Part shown: piece by piece, positions 55,038 through 64,000 of the stretch
How positions within the stretch are numbered: position 1 is the first letter of the stretch
How the letters are laid out: each line of letters opens with the position of its first letter
Source of the DNA: Neurospora crassa OR74A
Lineage: Eukaryota > Ascomycota > Sordariomycetes > Sordariales > Sordariaceae
Direction of reading: 5' to 3'
DNA: 64,000 nt
Assembly: GCF_000182925.2 (NCBI RefSeq)
Contig: NC_026505.1
Location: forward strand, 4,526,001-4,590,000
Notes under the pieces: generated by a model
Seen by the model: the letters and a program-made list of their open reading frames with translations, nothing else
What the model was told of the DNA's origin: nothing
Database searches by the model: none
Translations under genes and position numbers: made by a program

Positions 55038-57391
55038 ATGCTCGTTACGTCCAGGCAAGGCGCTACGGAGCAAAGTCCTTGGTCTATCAGCAAGTTCGGA
55101 ACACCTTATTTAAGGTCGGCAGACAGTCTACGTATGTCGAACTTTGACCCTGCGACGCAGTCGGACTGGCAGAGCCAGTATTCATTCCTTCCGCCAGGCG
55201 ACAACAGTCTCTTCTCGCAGTCATACGAACACGTCTCAAGCTCGACAGACAATGCGAATTCCCAAGCTCAACCGCGATCCGTGGTTGGCCCAGGCAGTCC
55301 TCCAAAGGTCGAACCGCTCAAGCGGGTTATTTCGCCATTAGGACACAGAGCCGATCCTCTAGGTCTGCGGCAACCGAAGCGGCCATCCCCAGGTGTTGAG
55401 CAGGTAGGAGATCACAGCGAGTTGTACACTCAAAAGGCTTCTGAGACGGCACACGGAGGATCCCATATGTCGACAGAAACACCTAATATTTCGCTCGGCT
55501 CCCATCCACTAAGCTCGGTCTCTTCAGCCGCGCACGAACCAAAATTATCCACAGCACAGTCAGTGAATGAAGCTCAGTCGACGATCAAAGATGAAGATGA
55601 CGATGTGTTGGATGATGAAGAAATGATAGATGGCGATGTGGAAGAAGAGCCTCAGGCGCAAGCACAGCCGCAAACAGCAGCGGAGAGAACAGCACAACGC
55701 CGGAAGATGAAGCGGTTCAGGTAATCCAGACTGCAACTCGCAAGGCATAGAACCAGATACTGACATGCGCAGGCTCACCCACCAGCAGACACGATTCTTA
55801 ATGAGCGAGTTTGCTAAACAGCCCCACCCTGATGCCGCGCATAGAGAACGACTTTCTCGAGAAATACCCGGCTTGAGCCCTCGTCAGGTGCAAGTCTGGT
55901 TCCAGAATCGGTAAGTTTCTCGATACAGAGCCAATAGCTCGGTCCGTGGGTTAACCAATTGCCAGGCGAGCAAAAATCAAGCGCTTGACAGCGGACGAAA
56001 GGGACCGTGTCATGAAAATGAGGGCGGTTCCCGACGACTTCGACAATGTCCAGGCACTTCATGCCCCTTACGGAGCGGTTCACGGTCTCGGGACACCCTT
56101 GACCTCGCCCGTTGATTTTGCTGCCTCGTCTTATGCAGACCACATGATGAGACCGCTTATGGTGGACGTGCGGCGATCTGATACCAATGACCATCTCTCA
56201 TCGACCGGTATGAGCCCAGCGTTCGGAAGTATAGGCTTCAATCCCTCGAACTCGCTCAACAACCCAGACACTCTTTCACCAATGTCGCCCCCTTCTACCG
56301 ATAGATACGGATACAGTAACCATCTCTCGGCGTCGTTGAGTGCTGGAGCACGGTCGTTAAATCCATTTGCACGACAACCTGGACTCGACGCGAGCGTACA
56401 TATGCATAATCATCATTCACAACACCAAATACGCACATTACAACCTCTTCAACTTCGAGAGACCACAAATAGGTCTCGCGCCGAAACACTTCAGTCTCCA
56501 CTACGAACTAGTATGTCATGGAAAGGCGAGTCCCTTGATTATACAACCTATCACGGTAGCAACACTTCGCCCACAATGAACAGCAGGCCGCAAAACCTGT
56601 ACCACCAGGATCATATGAACAGTACCTCCACATCTAACTTGGGAAGCTATGATCCAACTCACTATGCGGGTAAGCTGTCATTCGATTGAGCCTTACTCTT
56701 CTCATATCTAATGGCTGATCAGCTTCACATAGGATCGACCGCCCAGTCGCCTACTCACTTGAGTTATCCCAACTACCAGTCATCTAGTCTTCAAAACAAC
56801 TCTCGCAGAAATTCGCGCTTGAGTGCTTCCTCGGCCTCCCTGCCTTTTGGTCTCGATCTACGAACGCAATTTCGCTCGGCTGTAGGAGCCAACAGCTTAC
56901 AGTCAACAGCACATTCGCCAACTTCTACCCGTGCATTGTCTACTGCTCAGCTAGGCAGTGGCGGCGCCCCTTCAAACTACTCTGCGTCGAGCTTTCCTTC
57001 CGCACCCCTCTCCGCGCCCGCCGATTACTCCCTTTCCCGAACATCACCTTACAGGCCACCACCATCGGCAGGGGCCACAGACTATACCATCCCGCAGATG
57101 AGCGCTCCAATTGCCCTTCCCAACGACTTCTCGCAAGCGTTTCAGGCCAGCAGCATGTCTAATGGTGGAGGAAGTTCGAGGGATACGCAGTCATTGAGAG
57201 ATAATTTTGGTGCGAGTGTCTTGGGGCTAGGTCACGGTCATGGTCATAACAATCCGGCAAGCCACCACCGCACCACCGATGACTATTCTGTGAATGACCC
57301 CCTAGGCATGAAGCGGAAGCGGAGATATTCGGGAACGGCGCCTACTGGCGCTGGTGCACAGAGAATCGGGGCATATGGGGCGGCGGTTTAA
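55038..57391 (+). CDS. Homeodomain transcription factor
   Basis: Four exons, 55038-55720, 55773-55910, 55966-56669 and 56733-57391, give 727 residues; introns of 52-63 bp all have GT and AG ends and keep frame. The first in-frame ATG is 55038 (MLVTSRQGATEQSPWSISKF); an ATG at 55134 (MSNFDPATQSDWQ) is an alternative start. The homeodomain spans about residues 219-280: basic arm RRKMKRFR, LTHQQTRFLMSEFAKQPHPD, and recognition helix LSPRQVQVWFQNRRAKIKRL with the invariant Trp, Phe, Asn and Arg. Introns 1 and 2 cut the basic arm and the recognition helix (after WFQN and inside the next Arg). An acidic stretch precedes the homeodomain. The remainder is Ser/Pro/Asn-rich and disordered, with KRKRRYSGT near the end as a possible nuclear signal. 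Fungal homeobox proteins of this type control development or metabolism; I cannot assign an orthologue safely. Confidence 0.92.
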
Positions 57392-60300
57392 ATATTTACG
57401 ACATGCAGACACTTTTCCTTTCTACTTCCGAATCGACGTGGACGACCATATATACTTTAAAATCGGGTCAGTCTTTGTGGGTCACTGCTGGAGGTTTTGT
57501 TGTTTTTGACCAGAGAGTCGGGTGGCAATGTGCTTTTGAGTAGTACGTGGAATATGTTGACGATTGGTTTGTTGTAATCGTGGCATTTGATATTCACGGT
57601 TACTGAAAAGACACTTCGGCTTGTTTGTCCCATGTCTCGCTGGCATCATTATTTATATACCACGGCGGATTTTTGGATGCTTTCACGAATTACTCTAGTT
57701 CCCTTGTTTTGTTATTTTAATATTGTCCTTTGGATTCTCTCCATGGATTTACCATTTTTCGCAATATGTATGAGCTTGGTATTGAGGGGCCCTCGCGGGG
57801 TGGCAAAGTTTACGACTACCGTGGATTTCTCGAGAGGGTAGTTTTTTCAAGAGCTATCCTTTGAGGTGATCCATATGGAGGAGTCAGTAGCATCTTGGGC
57901 GGTTGGGGGTGGTGGTAGCAGCAGGGTTCAAAACTCGGCGTAAGTGTATTCAATGGCTTGTGCCTTACAGGTACTGTACTAGTTTCAACCCACAAAGCAC
58001 TGCACTGGTTTCCACGCAAGCCTAAATTCCAGTGTTTAACTTCCACTAGGGCCCTTGATTGCTTTTTTTTTACTAGTATCAAGAATGTTTGTAGTCACCC
58101 ATGGCCGGGACAAAACGATGTGACGGGGTTTACCGGCATCTAGGGGTCGCCACTAATGCGACGATTGTCTTCTTTTCCTTGATCGATCTACTTCGGCACC
58201 CTACACAAGCCGAAACATGAACGAACGATTATACCGGTAACGCTCGTTGAAACCAATGAGCTAGACTGAACAGCTCAAAGGATTGTATGTTTTTCCGTTT
58301 TGGTCAATGTCGCTGGCTGGAGCCAACTGGACATTGAGAATCTGATCATCTCCACTTCTTTCCCTTTTTTTCTTTCTCTTTTTTGGTCAAACACACTACG
58401 ATATTTGCTCTGCCGGCGTTCTCCTCCGTTTTGTTTTCCTTTCCTTTGACGTCGTAAGGAAATGTGACAACGTCCGGGGTAGCAGCGCGAAAATTTTCAA
58501 ACAAAGTCAAGAACCCAATCTGGCTTCCTCGAAATACGGTTATGGCTCGCCGATGTAACCTCTTTGTTTCGTTTCGTTTGGCCTCCATATCATGCAAGGG
58601 CTATGCATGCCAGGTACGAACGGCTTTGTGATGAGTGATGGTACTCTGCTTTTTTCTTGGTAATGGAGTCGGATGCTTCCTTCCGTTCAAACTACAGCAG
58701 ACTTCGAGGATGAGAGCTTATGTTCACGACGGGCCATCGGGCCAACGGTGTGTGTGTTTGGATAGCGAGTGATATGTTTGGGGGGTTGAGAGGAGCAGGA
58801 ACAGACATCCAGAGGCAGTGCGGGCAGATGACAAACCGTCCCATTTGACGATGGCTTGTCTGCCGTGATTTCATTCCATTGCCGCACCTTGGGTAACCTG
58901 ATGACCTGATCTTCTACCATTTCTTTTTTTTTTCTTTTTTTTTTTTTTTTTTTTTTTTCGGTGTGTGTGACTTTGGTTCGAGCAGGGTAGGTTTGGAGTT
59001 CTTCATGGCCTTCCAGAAGAGGGAGGGTCCTCTGTTTGAAGCGATGTAGAACAATAAGAAGAGTTATAACGCTACAGAAGTCTCTGACGGGTGTGCTCTT
59101 ATACCTCTGTCCGTCTGCTTCGGGGCCTTCAAGACTTCAAGACCTCAATTTCACAGCGTTTTCCCTGATAAAAAGCCGAAGGCTATACTATATCCAGTAA
59201 CGCTTTGACTCTTTTGTGCCAGCCTAACAAACAAACCAGGGCTGGATTGTACACGCCGTATCCTCTCAGCTCAAACAAGCATTGCACTAGCAAGGGCAGG
59301 AGTTAGACTGGGGAGATATGCGTTGGATCTGACGTGCTTAAGAGCTTGCTAGAGGTCAAGGGTCTGGGGTGTGTGTGATGGAAACCCGGGAGGAGGGAGG
59401 GAGGGAAGAAGAATGGAAGAGTCACAAATGTCACACGACGATTGGGAGTTGGGGTACATAGCTGTTCGGGTGGCATGGGCTCTTGCTTCATCCCTTACAA
59501 CCAGCGCAAACCTGGTCTTGGGTTTGATGTAGTCGCCATGCCGCGAGGAAGAAAAGGAAACAGTAAGCGGGACATCCCGCGGACTTTGGAAAGCTTCCAT
59601 TCCGGAAAACAGCATGCCAGCATGCCTGGCGATACCACTCTCTCTTGTGCCATCTGTTCGCAGCTGATTGTGATTGAATCTCTCGTGTCGCGATTCTTCC
59701 AGTGCTCTTATGGATAGATGCCTGCGGAAGATGCGGAATGCATGCCTAAATCTGGTGCTAGAATTTCCAGACGACTTCATGTTGCTGTATCGTCATTGCT
59801 TTCCGGAAAGCCTGGCATGTAGACGACGATTAAACACCCATTGGCGGGTTGCGGCAGCCCTGATCGGAGTTTTATGATCATTTGTATGAGCACAGCGGAA
59901 TGAAACATCAGAGCCATTACATTACTCATCAGTGATAGGTTACTCTGCAAAAGAAGGTTTTGCGGAGTATGTCACTGCAGCACCGACGACTTGTTGCAAC
60001 CACAGGCTGCTGGCTCACTCCATCGGTGCGGGACAGACAAGGTTGTATGTATGTCTCCTAGGTCAATATGATTATGTTCGGCTCTTCATCATAGCTGCTG
60101 GTCCTTGACTGAGGCTACGGGGTTGTAGTTCATGTCGTTTTATTGAGAATCCGGGGAAGGTGGCAAATCTCCTGGTCTTCTCAGATTTTGGACGGGTTAA
60201 CCGATACCGCAAATGCGACGTGGGCGGTTGGACCCGAAGTCAGGTTGATGGGGCAGTGGGCCACCGTGACCAGTTTTGGTCTACTTTTTGTCGTCCCCTC

Positions 60301-63300
60301 CGAAGAATCGGGAGAGCCACTGTCCAGCTCTGATTGTCGGACGGGCCACTGTTGAGCAGGGCCCATTTCTTCAGCTTTGTGAGTTGTCGAGATACACAGA
60401 AACGGCTATCCTCATGTGCGTACTGGCTCGCTGAGAAAGCTAAGGCGTCTCTGCAAGCCCGTTGGCTTGATTCGTGTAACCAGGACGGGACTGGTCCATG
60501 GATGTGGTGTCCTGTAGGTGACAAGCTGCAGAAAACATGGCATGGGCATGGCATTTGTGTGGCCTATCTTGCATCTCGCTGTGGGCTTTGCAAGCACCAA
60601 AGGGTATGCCGTGTCACCGCTCGGAATGAAGTTTGGCAAGACGAAAAGGATGGGGCCGAAGTGAAGGGGTCACTCGCTGGTATCCGGCAGAGAAGGGAGT
60701 GGTGAAAATCGATTGGTCCAGAATGGCGCTGTAGTCAACCAGATTGTCCCCACGGGAGGACTTGTTACACTGCTACACCGTTTCCTCATCCAAACTCGAC
60801 GACGCTCAGCCATGTCTAACAGGAAGGGTAACATGGCGAGAAGTACTGTGGACGACCGACATAAAGGATGGGTCCAGGTTGCACAACATGGCAGGGCCAG
60901 CTCCAAGAGCAATCCGGGCCCAGGAGCGGAACGAGGAGCATGCCAAACCGAAGCCTGAGACGGCACATGGGCGTAGTGGGTAGCCGTACCCAGCGCATAC
61001 TGCCGCTGCCACTCCAAGGAAAGCGGTGCGATTATCGTTCAGGGGTAGAGGCTGATGAGGCTTCCGAGGTGGCGGGCCAGGTGTGCAACAACAGAAGAGT
61101 CTGGAGTCTGTCGTACCGTATGGGCATATGAAATGAGGATCCGGACCGTACGAAAGCTACCTACCGCCTATCGGTACTTGAAGAGACGCGGCCGCTGAGT
61201 GAGGAGCTGAAGACGGCATGGCTTGACGGCAACGGTTGCCGACGAGCTCGGAGGGTTGTTGGGTTCATGAGGGTCAGTGGAATGCGGCCGGTGCTGGCTG
61301 TCGTCGGGCTCTGGCGCGGAGATCATGTCCGAAGTCCATGAGCGCATTCCCACCCTACTACGGCAGTGGTAGACATGGCTGCCGTGTGGCTACTGTGGCA
61401 TGCTCATGCGAAAAAGGTCGTGTGCGCAGCGGCCATGCCGGCGTGCTGCGCTGGTCCGATCGATTGAAACAGCCGGGGCAGCATGACTACTACGTGAGCC
61501 CCGGTGTGGCTGGAATGAACGAGACGAGGTGAATTTGCCGTCGATGTCCGCTGTTGAACGTAGCGTAGTGTCCAGGAAGAGGATTATGCCGACTGGCTCA
61601 AAGAGGAAGGCGACAGGAAATGGGTGGGAAGCCAAGATGACAGTGGACGAACTGCTCAATGCAAACACACGGCACCGAAATTGACGACGGGAGCCGAGTG
61701 TGATGATGTTGGGAAGGAAGCCGGAAAGCAGTCAACGGTTCGACTGGACGACACTGCAGTCGATGGAAGACAGGAGGAAAGAGGGTCACTGCAAAACCGA
61801 GCTGTCGCTGCCCTCAAGTTGCTCAAGATGGCGCTTGTCATGTTACTTCAGGTAGTCATTGCCCTTTGTTGTTGGCCGTCGTTGACATTTGTCACGGTTG
61901 CGCTTCCTTCAACCCTGACGGCCCGGGGCCGATCGTACGGAAAGAGCCCGAGACGACCACAGTCATTATATGCGCACAGACCATATCTTTCTACACTAGT
62001 GTATGTGCCTGGCCCCACTTGTCCATTTGTTTGACGGGATGCGACCCACATGGACTCTCCAGCCGAGAGCAGGCACGCATTTGGCAGGACGCAATTGCCG
62101 TACGTAACCTGACCGGCATGGCATCTCGCTAGGTATGAACGATTCAGTTCTTCCATCATCCACTGCATCACGGTTTCAGGCACTGCTTAGCAACAGTGGC
62201 ATCTCCAACGATACTGACCTGAATCCGGACGTCAATTCTCTGACCACGTCACGTCAACGGCAATCAGACGACAAACAGCCCGAATCAGTGGACGGCCTCG
62301 CTCTCGCTACCCGAGTACCTGGCTTGGCGAAAACCACCTACCGGTTATAGGTAGTTGAGGCAGGTCGAGGTATACATATGATGGATAATATGGGATCCAA
62401 AGTCCGCATGGTTCAACCTTGGGTCGGGTCCTGTGCTAGTCTCCGCAGTGCTTGTCCCCCGCTATGCAAGTGCAACGTTGCCGGGTGACGGCGGTTCGGC
62501 ATCATCATCACAGACACTTCCAGGCTCAGCTCCTCGCTCATTACCATAATCTCGGACTAACTGACCTGTACTGGGTTTCGTTCGGGTGCATTATCTATGG
62601 GCCGAACCGGTGTTGCGCCATCCGAGTTGCCCAGACTGGCGGACCATCATACAAGAACAAGATGATGTCGACCTCTCTCTCTCTCATCTCGTACCCAACA
62701 CTTTCAGGCTACCCATGTAGGCCATTACCAAAGTCCACCTTCAGCGTTTCCGTGACCATCGTATGACCAAGAGGAGTGCTCATATGGGTCGGATCAATGT
62801 ACTTCACCTTCCGGCTAAATTACTGTGCCTGGCTGAGCGTCATGGGCTGTCCCAGGCGAATGCAGAGCTCTTGGGACATCTGCTCCACCCTTGACGGATT
62901 AATTTATCTCTCATGTTGGAGGAATCCAAGAATTAGGCCATGTTCACCTCCTAAGCCGTCGGAATCAGCAGACGCCAGGGCTGGATGCCTGACGCTGCAG
63001 GGCATTTGGCGTGAGCTCCAAGTTCTGGCCCTGACCAACATGTACGGATGGGCCACGGATTCGGTCCAGGCTCCATGGTGTGGGCGTCCACAGTCGTTAC
63101 CACTAGTCGGGATAATATTGATGGACGAGAGAGGTCTGAAATGTCTAGACATGTCAACGTCTGGTGTTTAATTGTGTTGGGGGCTTCAATGTGTAGTGGA
63201 TGGAGATGTCCTCTAAATGCTCCAAAGCAAGGGCAGTCAACCAGATCTGATTTTGAGCGCCAACCAACCGCTCTCTCTGTCTACCAGCCGCTGCGGCGTT

Positions 63301-64000
63301 TGGAAAGGCACGGGACAGGGACCAACATCCCGGCTTCCGGTGATTACTTAGCGATAAACAACAGTTTGCCTGTGACGCCACAACCCGGCTTCTCCGTAGT
63401 TCAACAAAACCAAGCAATGGCCTATTCTATGTTGGTCGCCCGAGTGTCGGTCACTCTTCGTGATCATCCGGGCCGTTTGTTCTGAAAACGTCCGAATGTG
63501 CATGAAGCGACTGGCTGACCAGTAAATCCACAAGAAGACGACGCTAGAGAGCAAGTGCATTCCTTCTCGCTAGGGCCGTGGTAGTCGTTGTCGTTGGTAC
63601 CGATGCTGTTGAGTAGAGGTTACACTAATCACAGTAAGTCACTCCATGCGGCTGCCCAGGTGAGTCGAGAGCGGCGTCCGGCAAGCAGAAGCCGACGGTA
63701 CCTGGACGAACTATGGATCTCGCGACCATGGGCAGCCATGAAAGGGGACTGATACGGAGGGAGAAGGGGGTAGGCAGGTCCGTCTGTACGCCAGACTCGT
63801 GATGAACAAGAAGCACAATCATAGATGGTATTAGACTGAAAGTAGCTTGCCAATGGTTTTCGAGAGCGCTCTCATTTTGGGAGTTGCATGGTTGAGTTGA
63901 TAGTGATAATGTCAGCTAAGATTTGTGTTTATATTGTTCGATGACATGAGACTTCTTGTGCGTTTTGATGAATCCAGAGCAAGGTAATGGGTACAAAGCG
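57392..64000. other. Gene-free 3' flank, at least 6.6 kb
   Basis: No protein or RNA gene was recognised from the homeobox stop codon to the right edge. The first ~400 bp are AT-rich and fit a 3' untranslated region. A T-rich tract lies at 58922-58958. Open frames of up to ~145 codons between 59 and 64 kb overlap each other on both strands and have no recognisable domains. Several rows at 60.8-61.8 kb are G-rich on the plus strand, the opposite of the 52-55 kb bias, which may hint at minus-strand transcription. Confidence 0.5.
58922..58958. repeat. T-rich tract with two C interruptions
   Basis: About 37 bp made of T runs broken by single C residues, in the 3' flank of the homeobox gene. Confidence 0.85.

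Noticed and set aside
59000-64000. Candidate genes from open frames of 100-145 codons
   Set aside because: They overlap on both strands, have no introns that extend them into recognisable proteins and show no domain motifs.

Overview
The window is nuclear DNA of a filamentous ascomycete, most likely a Sordariomycete and probably of the order Sordariales. The evidence is short introns of about 50-180 bp with GT...CTAAC/CTGAC...AG signals, C/G-rich third codon positions, long intergenic tracts with homopolymers and microsatellites, and a fungal gene set (Zn2Cys6 factor, MET12-type methylenetetrahydrofolate reductase, Tof1, RWD-IMPACT protein, MFS transporters). I saw no transposon, virus-like element, tRNA, rRNA or CRISPR array. 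The order-level assignment is inference from protein resemblance recalled from memory.

Layout. 0-10 kb: 3' end of an M19 membrane dipeptidase; mitochondrial ribosomal protein uS13m; a METTL25-like methyltransferase; a 3.1 kb gap; then a convergent pair made of a CASTOR-like ACT-domain protein and a YIH1/IMPACT protein. 10-19 kb: an ANY1/PQLC1-type PQ-loop membrane protein, an undescribed AT-hook protein with a tandem repeat domain, and MET12. 19-26 kb: a class II eIF4E (4EHP type) and the tri-snRNP protein Sad1/USP39. 26-36 kb: a PAF-acetylhydrolase-like lipase, a Zn2Cys6 regulator with 29 consecutive CAA glutamine codons, a divergent monocarboxylate-type MFS carrier and a 14-helix DHA2 MFS carrier. 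37-43 kb: the replication-fork protein Tof1 and a mitochondrial 3-hydroxyacyl-CoA dehydrogenase. 43-64 kb: a very gene-poor stretch with one recognisable gene, a homeodomain factor at 55.0-57.4 kb, with 12.4 kb of apparently non-coding DNA upstream and at least 6.6 kb downstream.

How genes may work together. Two genes that act on amino-acid signalling in other eukaryotes (CASTOR to TORC1; IMPACT/YIH1 to GCN1-GCN2) lie tail to tail, and eIF4E2 and uS13m also belong to translation. The lipase, Zn2Cys6 factor and two carriers between 26 and 36 kb could be a small inducible uptake or efflux cluster. The homeobox gene in its gene desert looks like a developmental regulator with much cis-regulatory or non-coding transcribed DNA.

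Gene models were built by eye from reading frames and splice signals. Exon joins are given in each entry and are inferences until checked against RNA.
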